Translations under genes and position numbers: made by a program
From: an uncultured Butyrivibrio sp.
Lineage (GTDB): Bacteria; Bacillota; Clostridia; Lachnospirales; Lachnospiraceae
Assembly (NCBI RefSeq): GCF_947169445.1
Contig: NZ_CAMVPU010000035.1
Location: forward strand, 1-41,000
Reading direction: 5' to 3'
DNA length: 41,000 nt
Notes under the pieces: generated by a model
The model's input: only the letters and a program-made list of their open reading frames with translations
What the model was told of the DNA's origin: nothing
The model's database searches: none
In this document: in pieces, positions 1 to 9,762 of the stretch
Numbering within the stretch: position 1 is the stretch's first letter
Layout of the letters: each line of letters opens with the position of its first letter

Positions 1-8
1 ATTATTAT

Positions 9-51
9 CTGTACTCCCATGTGGTTACCCACTTATCCGCCAGTTGTACAG
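9..51. repeat. Imperfect stem-loop at window edge
   Basis: CTGTAC (9-14) and GTACAG (46-51) are inverted copies, and GTGG (21-24) can pair with CCAC (28-32) inside. This could be the tail of a transcript or terminator of a gene left of the window, but no T-tract follows. Bases 1-147 hold no gene that I can support. Confidence 0.3.
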
Positions 52-147
52 ACACTAATAACTTACACTAAACCGAAGAAAAAAACAAGAGAAATTGAAT
101 AATTAGATTATTCTAAAATAACGATTAAAAATATATCAAAATAAGAA

Positions 148-172
148 ACATGTACAGCATACATGTTATAAT
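148..172 (+). promoter_or_regulatory. Candidate promoter with operator-like dyad
   Basis: A perfect TATAAT -10 box lies at 167-172. Directly against it is a perfect inverted repeat, ACATGTA (148-154), CAGCA spacer, TACATGT (160-166). It fills the place of the -10/-35 spacer, and no good TTGACA-like -35 box is visible 17 bases upstream. A repressor or an activator that compensates for the missing -35 would fit. It precedes the GGDEF/EAL gene by about 50 bases. Confidence 0.5.
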
Positions 173-198
173 TACCTATGAATCTGAAGGGGATGTTT

Positions 199-249
199 AT
201 GCTTTTTATTGGGTATAACAATGGACGATTATGCAATGGGTATAATTGA
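199..249 (+). CDS. Possible 16-codon leader ORF overlapping next gene
   Basis: The best ribosome site upstream of the GGDEF/EAL gene, AAGGGGA at 188-193, is well placed for ATG 199, which opens a 16-codon frame ending at TGA 247-249. This frame overlaps the start of the large gene in another frame. It might be a translated leader controlling the downstream start. Alternatively, a one-base change in the TTTTT run at 203-207 would join this ATG to the GGDEF/EAL frame. Only position and Shine-Dalgarno spacing support it. Confidence 0.25.
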   Translation: MLFIGYNNGRLCNGYN

Positions 250-2380
250 ACAAAAGCAGGAACTTGATGATCTGACAGGTCTTCTTAATCTTAGGGGGAT
301 TCTGCGTCTTTTGCAGGATGATGCTGCAAATGCTGCCAGCACATTTTCTGTAATTGTTTATCTGAATGTCATGAATTTCAAGAGCTTCAACCAGCAATAT
401 GGGTTTGCCGGAGGAAATGAATTCCTTAGGGGAGTTGCCAGTGAGATTCAGGGCATTTTTTCTAATGAGATAGTTGCAAGAACCGGTGGAGATCAGTTCA
501 TCATCCTGGCTAAAGCTATGGAAGAGGATGAGATTATAGGTAAATTCAAGGCTCTCCAGGAAGCATCCCATAAGTATGAAAAAGGTCTTAAGATGCGTTT
601 AAAGGCAGGTATTTACCTTGCTCAGGGAAATGAAAGTGATCCGGTTATTCTCATAGACAGGGCCAAGATAGCCTGCGATGGTATAATCAGGGTCTATGAT
701 AAAGATTACAATTTCTACGATGATGAGCTTAAAAAGAAAAATGAGCTCAGGCAGTATGTAATAGATAATTTTGAGAATGCTTTTCAAAACAGATATTTCA
801 AGGTTTATTACCAAAAGGAAATCCGGGCGCTTACAGGAAAAGTGTGCGGATATGAGGCATTGGCCAGATGGATTGATCCCGTTTATGGAATGATCTCGCC
901 GGCTATTTTCGTTGAGGTTTTGGAAGAGGTTCATCTGGTACACAAACTGGATCTTTATATAATAGAACAGGTTTGCTGTGATATAAGGAATGATATTGAA
1001 TATGGAATGGCAGTCCTGCCGGTATCTGTCAATTTATCGAGACTGGATTTTGAACTGTGTGATATCAAGACGCATATTGATTATTGCAGGAAAAAGTACG
1101 ATATTCCTGCTTATCTTTTGAATATAGAGATCACAGAGAGTGCAGTTGCAGATGGAGAGAGCTTCCTTGGCGAACAGATTAATCGCTTTAGAGAGGGCGG
1201 CTATCAGGTTTGGATGGATGACTTTGGATCAGGCTACAGTTCTCTTAACAATCTGAAAATCTATGACTTTGATGTGCTTAAGATTGACATGAATTTCCTG
1301 AAATCTTTTGATACCAATAAGAGGACACAGGTTATTCTGGCAACAATCGTAAATATGGCTAAAGAACTGGGAATGCATACTTTGGCAGAAGGTGTAGAGA
1401 CAAAGGAACAATATGATTTCTTAAGAAGTATTGGCTGCGAAAAGCTTCAGGGGTATCTCTTTGGAAAGCCAAAGCCAATGGAAGATTTTGTAAGGCCGGA
1501 TGATTTTTCTTTTGAAAACTGCGAGGATATTAAATACAAGAAGTATTACAGATGTATCGGTGATATAAATCTTCTTGGAAATACACCTCTTCGTCCTAAG
1601 ACCATGGAAGTTTATAACAACCTGCCAATAGCCATTTATGAGATTGAAAATGATGTACTATCAGTTCTTTATGCTAATAGAGCGTACATGGAATTCTTGT
1701 ATTCCGTAGGCATAAATTCTCTGGAAGATCTAATTAAGAGGTGTGAGAACAAAGATCTTCATGAGCTAAAGACTATCATTGAGGCGTTTAAAAAGGCAGA
1801 AAAGAGCCCTGATATGCGCAGTGAAGCTGATATGTCCATCAATGGAAACGTGGTTAACGGTAAGGTAAGATTTATATACAGACAGGACGAAAGGGCTGCT
1901 TTTGTGCTTGTGCCAAGAAATCTTTCAGTATCCGGTGATCAGCAGCTTACGGATAATATTAGTGTTGCTATGGCCCATCTTTTCAACCAGTATTTCAGGG
2001 TCGATTTATATGATGAGAACGGAACCGTTGAAAATATATACTTAAACGGTGATCAGCTGGCTGTTGCCAATGAAGATATGGATGCGGTAGAAGCGGTCAG
2101 AATTTATTCGGATATGTATCTTTATCCTGAGGAGAGGGAGAGATTCAGAGAGTTTTACAATATTCCAACAGTAAGGGAAAGGGTAAAAAAATCTCCTACA
2201 GACTATGTGGTAGATTATTATCATTCAGCACTGCCAGGGGATGAGGGAAGATTGCAGATGTACATGATACTGCCTTTCTATTATAATAACAGGTGGAAAT
2301 ATATCTCCTGTTGCCGCTATGCTGATGAGATTAGTGATGAAAAATTAAACAGGCGCCAGGTTGATATAAAGGAATCTTAG
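221..2380 (+). CDS. GGDEF/EAL c-di-GMP phosphodiesterase with C-terminal sensor-like region
   Basis: A protein of about 719 aa expected to hydrolyse the second messenger c-di-GMP in the cytoplasm. Counted from a TTG four codons earlier, the GGDEF domain spans roughly 18-170 and is degenerate: the signature reads GGDQF and the early metal-binding Asp is Asn (LNVMNFK), so cyclase activity is doubtful. The EAL domain (about 190-430) looks intact: EAL in YEALARW, Asn in SVNLS, Glu in IEITES, the DD of WMDDFGSG, Lys in LKID, EGVE and QGYLF. Residues 460-720 resemble a PAS-like sensory region but I cannot name it. There is no membrane segment. ATG 221 has a weak ribosome site and TTG 209 is the alternative. 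addB follows after 18 bases, suggesting one transcript. Confidence 0.85.
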   Translation: MDDYAMGIIEQKQELDDLTGLLNLRGILRLLQDDAANAASTFSVIVYLNVMNFKSFNQQYGFAGGNEFLRGVASEIQGIFSNEIVARTGGDQFIILAKAMEEDEIIGKFKALQEASHKYEKGLKMRLKAGIYLAQGNESDPVILIDRAKIACDGIIRVYDKDYNFYDDELKKKNELRQYVIDNFENAFQNRYFKVYYQKEIRALTGKVCGYEALARWIDPVYGMISPAIFVEVLEEVHLVHKLDLYIIEQVCCDIRNDIEYGMAVLPVSVNLSRLDFELCDIKTHIDYCRKKYDIPAYLLNIEITESAVADGESFLGEQINRFREGGYQVWMDDFGSGYSSLNNLKIYDFDVLKIDMNFLKSFDTNKRTQVILATIVNMAKELGMHTLAEGVETKEQYDFLRSIGCEKLQGYLFGKPKPMEDFVRPDDFSFENCEDIKYKKYYRCIGDINLLGNTPLRPKTMEVYNNLPIAIYEIENDVLSVLYANRAYMEFLYSVGINSLEDLIKRCENKDLHELKTIIEAFKKAEKSPDMRSEADMSINGNVVNGKVRFIYRQDERAAFVLVPRNLSVSGDQQLTDNISVAMAHLFNQYFRVDLYDENGTVENIYLNGDQLAVANEDMDAVEAVRIYSDMYLYPEERERFREFYNIPTVRERVKKSPTDYVVDYYHSALPGDEGRLQMYMILPFYYNNRWKYISCCRYADEISDEKLNRRQVDIKES

Positions 2381-2398
2381 GAAAAGCAGGTCTGTTAA

Positions 2399-5300
2399 AT
2401 GTTAAGATTTTGTTTTGGCGCATCAGGAGCAGGTAAAAGTACTACAGTTTTTCAGGAAATAATAGATAGAAGTTTTGAAGAAAAAAATAGGGATTTTCTC
2501 ATAATTGTGCCGGATCAGTTTACGATGCAGACGCAGAAGGATGTGGTGAAAATGCATCCTTCCCACGCAATTATGAATATTGACGTACTGAGCTTTGGCC
2601 GTCTTTCTCACAGAATATTTGAGGAAGTTGGCCTTAGCTCTTTTTCTGTGCTGGATGATGTGGGAAAAAGCCTTATACTTAGGCGTGTATCGGACATACT
2701 TGGGGATAAGCTTCCCGTAATCGGAGCCAATATGCATAAACCTGGCTACATAGATGAGGTGAAATCCACAATTTCCGAGTTTATGCAGTATGGTATTACG
2801 GACAAAGATATTGAGAAGCTTGAAGAGGGAGCATCAGGCAGAGGTGCGCTTTGCAGTAAGCTCAAGGATCTTAGACTTTTGTATAGTGAATTCCACAAGT
2901 ATATTTCAGGAAAATATATTACTACAGAAGAGACTTTGGATATTTTGTGCTCAGCAGTTGCCAAATCGGAGCTTATCAGAGATTCGGTGATTGTTTTTGA
3001 TGGCTTTACAGGCTTTACTCCGATTCAGTACAGAGTTATCCGAGAACTTTTAAGGTCCGCCAGAGAAGTAATTGTCACAATAACAATTGATACCAAAGAG
3101 GATTATTATGCAGGACAATACGATGAACAGGAGCTTTTTATGCTTAGTAAAAAGACTGTTCTTGATCTTGAGAAGCTTGAGTATGGACTTGCCCAGGAAG
3201 AAATGCGAAGTGTTGGAACTCTTCCTGATTTTGGAACCTGGAGACAATTAAAGGACAGATCAAAGGATATAGTAATAAGAGATGAGCATGTTAAAAGGCT
3301 AATAGCTAATCCATCCCTGTCTTTCCTTGAGGAGAATCTCTTTAGATATAACACCAATAAATATCAGGATATTCCTGCCGGACTTGAGATTTTTGAGGCG
3401 CAGACTCCGGAGACTGAGGTCAGGCAGACACTTATTAAGATAGCTGATGCTATACGTAACGAGGAATATGCATATAGGGATATAGCGATAGTCTGCGGTT
3501 CTTTGGAAGAGTATGGGGAACTGATAGCAAAGAGTGCTGCCAGATTCGGTATTCCGGTTTACATTGATCAGAACATTTCTCTTATGTTGAATCCTTTTAT
3601 TGAGTATATTACAAGTGCTCTTAATATTATTATTTCAGGATACAGATATGAAGATGTTTTTCATTATATGAGAAGTGGTATGACTTCTTTTTCCAAAGAA
3701 GATACTGACCTTCTTGAAAACTATGTCAGAGCTTTGGGAGTTAAGGGCTCTAAGCAGTGGAATGACAGATTTACAAGGCGTATGCCTACTCATTTCAAAG
3801 TGCGTAGAAAAGATGAGAATGTGTCTGAATTTGAGATTGCCAGGATGGAAAAGCTCGAGAACATGCGCTCTATGATGAGTAGTGAGCTTGGTGTACTTAA
3901 TAAAGTCAAGAATGCCACGGCAAAAGAAATAGCAGATGCTATAAAAACTTTCATAGAGGCCGGACACTGTAAGGAAAAACTCATAGAATACAGAGATATG
4001 TTCCTGAAAAAAGGTAATCTAAAAAAGGCCAAGGAATTTGAACAGATTTATGATAAGGTCATGGCTCTTTTAACTCAGATAGGTGATCTGATCAGCAGCG
4101 ACAAGCTTACGCTGACTGAATTCAGGGATATTCTGAATGTGGGCTTTGGAGACATTGAAGTAGGAACGATTCCTCAGGATGTGGACAGAATCATTGTCGG
4201 AGATATGGAGAGAACAAGGCTTAAGGAAATAAAGCTTCTGTTCTTCATTGGTGTGGTTGATGGTGCCATTCCGTCAAATGCAGGGACTGGCGGTATTATT
4301 TCAGATATAGACAGGCAGTTTTTGGTGGATTTAAGTACAGGGGTGGAGCTGGCGCCTACGCCAAGGCAGCAGATGTATATTCAAAGGCTCTATCTGTACA
4401 TGAATATGACAAAACCAACGGATAAACTATATCTGTCATATTCAGAGCTTGGAAATGATGGTAAATCAAGAAGACCGGCTTATCTTGTACCTAAGCTTTT
4501 GCAGATGTATCCGGAGATATCCATTTCAAGGCCGGAAAATGGTTCTTTTGAAAGCCAGAATGTATCTTTTTCAGACAGTATCACAAACGCAGCGGAACTG
4601 GTTCGTAAATATGCTGCAGGACTATGTGACGATGAAGAAAAGAGTAATTTGGCAATCCTTCTTCATGTGCTTAAAGAGTACGAGAACAGGGACGGTGGAC
4701 AGGGCCTCATGGATAAGCTTCTAAATGCCTCTTTTGCCCATTATGAGAACAAGCCACTTGCCAAAATGCTGGCTCTTTCGCTTTATGGTGCAACCCTTGA
4801 AAACAGTGTAAGCAGACTTGAACTCTTTGCTTCCTGCTGCTATGCCCATTTTGTGAGATATGGCCTTCAGCTTAATGAACGGGATGAGTATGATTTTGAT
4901 GCATCTGACCTTGGAAATGTATTTCATGAGATACTGGAAAAATATACCTCGGAAATAATAAAGAGGAAAATCAACTGGAGAGATATATCTGATGCGGATT
5001 CTGAAGAAATATTAAAACAAGCCTTAACGGAATGTGTCGACCGTTATGGAGACACAATTCTTAGAAGCAATGCCCGTAATCAGCACATGATAGAACGCAT
5101 TCACAGGATTTTATCAAGAACTGTGGAGGTTTTGAAATATCAGATTTCCAAGGGGCGCTTCAATCCTGCATTTTTGGAGATGGACTTTAAAGAGGCAGGA
5201 AATCTTGATGAAATTAGTATTTCACTTTCTGAAGATGAGACAAATCACATCAAAGAGCAGATGAAGTTAAAGGGAAGGATTGACCGGGTTGATCTATATG

Positions 5301-5938
5301 AGAATAATGACCAGGTATATGTCAAGGTAATTGACTTTAAATCCGGAAAGAAAAAACTCAGCATTGCATCCCTGTATTATGGCTTGCAGCTGCAGCTTGT
5401 GATGTATATGAACGTTGCAGCGGCTACGCTGCAGAAGCTTTCAGGTGACAAAGAGGTTGTACCCGCGGCAATACTGTATTATCACGTTGATGATCCATTG
5501 GTTGATGGTAAAGATATAACACAACCGGATGATATTGAAAGAGCCATCAGGAATGAACTTAAGATGACCGGACTGGTTAATGAGAGTGACAGCGTGATTC
5601 AGCTTCTTGATGAGGGACTTTCCGGTAAATCGGATGTCATTCCGGTCGCCTATAAAAAGGATGGAAGTCTTTCGGCGGTATCTCAGACTGTTTCTAAAGA
5701 GGATTATGACATCATCAGTTCTTTTGTTAACAAGAAGATAAGGGATTACGGAAAACGTATCCTTAATGGTGAGATAGAGGTTAATCCATATGAAGCCGGT
5801 GGCAGGGAGTCCTGTACCTACTGTGAGTACAGATCGATCTGCGGATTTGACCCTAAAATACCGGGATATAAGAAAAGGCAGCTGGATATGGATGAGACGG
5901 CTGCAATGGAAGCTATCAGAGCGGAAATAAAAGAGTAA
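2399..5938 (+). CDS. addB: AddB subunit of the AddAB helicase-nuclease
   Basis: One half of the AddAB (RexAB) complex that resects double-strand breaks and loads RecA, the Gram-positive counterpart of RecBCD. The 1179-aa length is typical. A Walker A-like GASGAGKST sits at residues 7-15. The C-terminal nuclease domain shows GRIDRVD, then IDFKSG, then a downstream Gln in GLQLQL, the PD-(D/E)XK pattern. The Fe-S cysteines match AddB spacing: one in the ASCCYAHF stretch before the nuclease core and three in ESCTYCEYRSIC (intervals 3 and 6). The start is ATG 2399 with AGGAAAAG upstream. addA begins 17 bases after the stop, the usual addB-addA order. The family assignment is firm. Confidence 0.95.
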   Translation: MLRFCFGASGAGKSTTVFQEIIDRSFEEKNRDFLIIVPDQFTMQTQKDVVKMHPSHAIMNIDVLSFGRLSHRIFEEVGLSSFSVLDDVGKSLILRRVSDILGDKLPVIGANMHKPGYIDEVKSTISEFMQYGITDKDIEKLEEGASGRGALCSKLKDLRLLYSEFHKYISGKYITTEETLDILCSAVAKSELIRDSVIVFDGFTGFTPIQYRVIRELLRSAREVIVTITIDTKEDYYAGQYDEQELFMLSKKTVLDLEKLEYGLAQEEMRSVGTLPDFGTWRQLKDRSKDIVIRDEHVKRLIANPSLSFLEENLFRYNTNKYQDIPAGLEIFEAQTPETEVRQTLIKIADAIRNEEYAYRDIAIVCGSLEEYGELIAKSAARFGIPVYIDQNISLMLNPFIEYITSALNIIISGYRYEDVFHYMRSGMTSFSKEDTDLLENYVRALGVKGSKQWNDRFTRRMPTHFKVRRKDENVSEFEIARMEKLENMRSMMSSELGVLNKVKNATAKEIADAIKTFIEAGHCKEKLIEYRDMFLKKGNLKKAKEFEQIYDKVMALLTQIGDLISSDKLTLTEFRDILNVGFGDIEVGTIPQDVDRIIVGDMERTRLKEIKLLFFIGVVDGAIPSNAGTGGIISDIDRQFLVDLSTGVELAPTPRQQMYIQRLYLYMNMTKPTDKLYLSYSELGNDGKSRRPAYLVPKLLQMYPEISISRPENGSFESQNVSFSDSITNAAELVRKYAAGLCDDEEKSNLAILLHVLKEYENRDGGQGLMDKLLNASFAHYENKPLAKMLALSLYGATLENSVSRLELFASCCYAHFVRYGLQLNERDEYDFDASDLGNVFHEILEKYTSEIIKRKINWRDISDADSEEILKQALTECVDRYGDTILRSNARNQHMIERIHRILSRTVEVLKYQISKGRFNPAFLEMDFKEAGNLDEISISLSEDETNHIKEQMKLKGRIDRVDLYENNDQVYVKVIDFKSGKKKLSIASLYYGLQLQLVMYMNVAAATLQKLSGDKEVVPAAILYYHVDDPLVDGKDITQPDDIERAIRNELKMTGLVNESDSVIQLLDEGLSGKSDVIPVAYKKDGSLSAVSQTVSKEDYDIISSFVNKKIRDYGKRILNGEIEVNPYEAGGRESCTYCEYRSICGFDPKIPGYKKRQLDMDETAAMEAIRAEIKE

Positions 5939-5955
5939 TTTGAAAGGTTTTTGAA

Positions 5956-8900
5956 ATGGGAGTTACTTTTACTTCGGAACAACAGGCAGTAATTGATGCC
6001 AGAAATTGTAATATTCTTGTCTCTGCGGCAGCAGGCTCAGGTAAGACAGCCGTTCTGGTGGAGCGTATCATTCAGATGATCCTTGAAGGCTATGATATAG
6101 ATCATTTGCTGGTGGTAACCTTTACCAAGGCGGCAGCGGCGCAGATGAAGGAAAAGATTACTCTGGCTATCCAAAAACGTCTTTTGGAGGAACCGGATAA
6201 TAAGCATCTTCAGAAGCAGGAGACGCTTATTCATAATGCGCAGATTACTACAATAGACTCTTTTTGCCAGTATGTTCTTCGCAATAATTTCAATGCTATC
6301 GGAATAGACCCTTCTTTTCGCGTGGCAGACGATGGAGAACTGAGGCTCCTGCAGGAAGAGGTCATGCAGGACATGCTGGAAAATGAATATGAAAGCTGCC
6401 AGGATGGGGATGATTTTACCTATTGCATGGAATATTTTAGTACCGGCAGTAATGACAAAAAGGTGGAGGAGTACATTTCACAGCTTTACCGCTTTTCCAT
6501 GAGTATGCCCTGGCCTGAGGACTGGATAAATGAAAGGGCAAGAGATTATAAGCTGGAGGGAAAGCCCTTTGAAGAACTTGATTTTGTAAAAAGCTGTGTG
6601 GAAATGGCACAGGGAGAGATAAAGGAATATATTTCAAGGCTTGATGCAGCTCAGAAGCTTTGCCTTGAAAGTGACGGCCCATATATGTATGGCGACACCC
6701 TGGATGCCGACAAAGCCAGTGTCAGTGCCCTTTTGCAATATAATACCTACGATCAGCTATTTGACGGCCTTCGCACGGTTAGCTTTGGCAGACTCCCAGG
6801 AAAAAAGGACGATTCAGTAAATCCTGCTAAAAAGGAAAAGATTCAGGAAATCAGGAAGAGTATAAAGGATGGAATCAGTAAGCTTATAGATACATATTTT
6901 GCACTTCCTTCCGAGACAGTTGTTAAGCAGATGGAGCTTTGCGACAGAGCTGTTAATGAACTTTGCAGGCTGACTCTTTTGTATAAGCAGCTTTTTGATG
7001 AGAAAAAGAGAGAAAAGCAGCTCATTGACTTTTCTGATATGGAGCATTTTGCTCTTCGCATTCTGGTAAATCATCCGGATGATGAGAAGGTTAAGGGTAA
7101 AAGCTGTCAGGAAATCATTGATATGTGCACACCTTCTGCGGTGGCGCTGGAATATCGGGAATATTACAGAGAAGTACTTATTGATGAGTATCAGGATTCC
7201 AACAATGTTCAGGAACTTATCTTAAAGTCAATCTCTGGGGAGATTCCTGATAAATCTGAACGTTTCATGGTTGGTGATGTTAAGCAGAGTATCTATAAAT
7301 TCCGTTTGGCCCGTCCTGAGATCTTCATGGAAAAACTGGTTTCTTTTGATAAAAAGGAAGGGGCTGAAAACAGGAGAATAGATCTTCACAAGAATTTCAG
7401 AAGTAGAAAAGAGGTTCTTGAAGCAACAAACTATATTTTTGAAAAGATAATGGGGCCGGATCTGGGAAGCGTTGATTATGATCAGGATGCCCTTCTGGTG
7501 CCGGGGGCTGCATACGATGAGCCCGTGATGGATATAACCCCTGAACTTATTATGTTTGAAAGCACCAGTGATAATGATGCATTGCTTGAATATGATGCCA
7601 GGGAAAAAGAGGCCCTTGTAATTTCCCAGAGAATTCACTCTCTGATGCAGGAGAATAGGGAGCTTAAGTATAAAGATATCGTTATCCTCCTTAGATCTTT
7701 GTCCGGCTGGGATGATACCTTTAAGAAAATCCTGGAAGAGCAGGGAATACCTGTATATATCGAGTCGAAAAGCGGATATTTTGATGCCTGGGAAGTGGCT
7801 ATTTTGCTGGATCTTTTGACTATTGTTGATAACCCAGGCCAGGATATTCCTTTGGTAAGCGTTATGCATTCGGCTATTGGGGACTTTAATGATGAAGAGC
7901 TGGCAAGGCTTAGAGTGTTGGTTAATTCCGATGAGAATGCAGCATTTGTGGATAGCTTTTATTTGGGGCTTAAGGTTGTTTTGGCATCATTAAAAGATGA
8001 TTCTGACAAGCTTATAGTGAAACTTAGTAAGTTCATTTCTTTTATTGAAGAACTTAGAGAACTGTCTGTTTATACCCCTGTACATGAGCTTTTGCAGTAT
8101 GTTCTTGATAAAACGGGCTTTGATACCTATTGTCTTGCGATGCCTGCAGGAAATCAGCGTAAAGCCAATATTGACCAGCTCCTTTCAAGGGCTCTAGCAT
8201 TTGAGAAAACAAGCTTTAAGGGACTATTTCACTTTGTCAGATATATTGAGCATATGAAGCTGGTGCAGGTAGACTATGGCGAAGCGGGGATAATCGATGA
8301 AAATGCGGATGTTGTGCGTATAATGAGTATCCATAAGAGTAAGGGCCTGGAATTTCCTGTTGTCTTTGTTTCGGGGCTTACCAAGAACTTCAACAGAATG
8401 GATGTTAAGGGCGACCTTATAGCCGATATGGACATGGGTGTTGGCGTCAGATGCATCAATTCACAGCTACGTCTTAAATACGATACCCTGAAAAGAGTTA
8501 TTATCGGGGATAAGATGGTCATAGACAGTTTGGGCGAGGAACTGCGTGTTCTCTACGTTGCTCTTACCAGAGCCAAGGAGAAGCTGATCCTGACTGCAGC
8601 GGTTAAGAAGCTTTTAGATACCATAGCAGCAGCTACCGGTAAACTTCCTGTAATTGCAGGAGGGGATAAGCTGTTGCCGTATTCCTTAAGAGCAGGAGCT
8701 TCCAGCTATTTTGATCTTATACTTCTTTCTGCTGTAAGACATCCTGGATTTGCCAAGATGGTTTCTTCGTTAGGAATTTCGGGGGATGATTTTAAGGGCT
8801 ATTTAGAGAAAAAAGATGAGGTGCCTTTATTTTCTTTCAAAATAATTGGTGATCAGGATATTGAAGGCTCCATGCTTCAAAATGAAACTGTCGGTATCGG

Positions 8901-9741
8901 CAGAAAGCAGGAATTACTTGACCTGATGGCTGATTTTGACGACGAAGGAGCAAAGAGACTCAAAGCCAAATTTGAATCGAAGTATGCCTATGAGAATCTG
9001 AAAGGTCTTTTTACCAAGACTACTGTAACAGAGCTGAAAAAGCATATGTTGCAGGAAAAGGGTGAAGTGTTCGGAAATATGGCCTTTGATCAGGAAGAGC
9101 GGGCTTTAGATGCGGATATGCCGATAGAAACTGCCGGAACTGATGCAAGCCTTGATGGTGAATTACAAGCTGACAAGGTAAAAAAGCTTTCAGGTGCAGA
9201 AAGAGGTACAGCTTATCACCGCATAATGGAGATCCTTGATAAGGATATTTATGGGGATGAGGCCTTTATGGAAAATGTAAATGAGAAGGACTCACCAAAG
9301 CTAGACGATTGGATTAAGACGCAGGTTAAAAAGGGCATGATCCCTGATGAATATCCTGCCAATATAGAGGCCGGTGACATCATTACCTTCCTTAAGACGG
9401 ACCTTGGAAAGCGTATGGGCGCAGCTTTTAGGAAAGATAACCTTTACCGTGAGAAGCCATTTATGATGGGAATTCCTGCAAGTGAACTGAATGAAAAGTT
9501 TCCACAGGAAGAAATGGTGCTTATTCAGGGAATAATCGATGCCTGGTTTATTGAAGATGGGCAGATAGTTCTTTTGGATTATAAGACGGATAAAGTAAAG
9601 AAAGCAGAGGAACTTGTGGATAGATACAGTATCCAGCTAGAGCTTTACAAAAAAGCTCTTGAGAGGACCACAAATATGGTGGTAAAAGAGGTTCTTATTT
9701 ACTCATTCGCTCTTGGTAGCGTAGTGCCGCTTGAAATATAG
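5956..9741 (+). CDS. addA: AddA helicase-nuclease subunit
   Basis: UvrD/RecB-type superfamily 1 helicase carrying the second nuclease of the AddAB repair complex. It has 1261 aa. The N-terminal TSEQQAVIDA Q-motif is followed by Walker A SAAAGSGKT (residues 23-31). Motif II reads VLIDEYQDSN, then VGDVKQSIYKFR and LHKNFRSRKEVL. The motif V/VI region has IMSIHKSKGLEFPVVF and LRVLYVALTRAKEKL. The C-terminal nuclease keeps GTAYHRIMEI, IQGIIDAWF and LLDYKTDKV. All motifs appear intact. It is the last gene of the transcript that starts with the GGDEF/EAL gene. It converges on the CPBP gene with only 21 bases between stops, and I see no terminator there. Confidence 0.96.
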   Translation: MGVTFTSEQQAVIDARNCNILVSAAAGSGKTAVLVERIIQMILEGYDIDHLLVVTFTKAAAAQMKEKITLAIQKRLLEEPDNKHLQKQETLIHNAQITTIDSFCQYVLRNNFNAIGIDPSFRVADDGELRLLQEEVMQDMLENEYESCQDGDDFTYCMEYFSTGSNDKKVEEYISQLYRFSMSMPWPEDWINERARDYKLEGKPFEELDFVKSCVEMAQGEIKEYISRLDAAQKLCLESDGPYMYGDTLDADKASVSALLQYNTYDQLFDGLRTVSFGRLPGKKDDSVNPAKKEKIQEIRKSIKDGISKLIDTYFALPSETVVKQMELCDRAVNELCRLTLLYKQLFDEKKREKQLIDFSDMEHFALRILVNHPDDEKVKGKSCQEIIDMCTPSAVALEYREYYREVLIDEYQDSNNVQELILKSISGEIPDKSERFMVGDVKQSIYKFRLARPEIFMEKLVSFDKKEGAENRRIDLHKNFRSRKEVLEATNYIFEKIMGPDLGSVDYDQDALLVPGAAYDEPVMDITPELIMFESTSDNDALLEYDAREKEALVISQRIHSLMQENRELKYKDIVILLRSLSGWDDTFKKILEEQGIPVYIESKSGYFDAWEVAILLDLLTIVDNPGQDIPLVSVMHSAIGDFNDEELARLRVLVNSDENAAFVDSFYLGLKVVLASLKDDSDKLIVKLSKFISFIEELRELSVYTPVHELLQYVLDKTGFDTYCLAMPAGNQRKANIDQLLSRALAFEKTSFKGLFHFVRYIEHMKLVQVDYGEAGIIDENADVVRIMSIHKSKGLEFPVVFVSGLTKNFNRMDVKGDLIADMDMGVGVRCINSQLRLKYDTLKRVIIGDKMVIDSLGEELRVLYVALTRAKEKLILTAAVKKLLDTIAAATGKLPVIAGGDKLLPYSLRAGASSYFDLILLSAVRHPGFAKMVSSLGISGDDFKGYLEKKDEVPLFSFKIIGDQDIEGSMLQNETVGIGRKQELLDLMADFDDEGAKRLKAKFESKYAYENLKGLFTKTTVTELKKHMLQEKGEVFGNMAFDQEERALDADMPIETAGTDASLDGELQADKVKKLSGAERGTAYHRIMEILDKDIYGDEAFMENVNEKDSPKLDDWIKTQVKKGMIPDEYPANIEAGDIITFLKTDLGKRMGAAFRKDNLYREKPFMMGIPASELNEKFPQEEMVLIQGIIDAWFIEDGQIVLLDYKTDKVKKAEELVDRYSIQLELYKKALERTTNMVVKEVLIYSFALGSVVPLEI

Positions 9742-9762
9742 ATACCTAATAATGCCCTCTAT

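Noticed and set aside
7228..7869. 213-aa minus-strand frame inside addA
   Set aside because: It is a shadow of a conserved gene, with no ribosome site and no recognisable domain.
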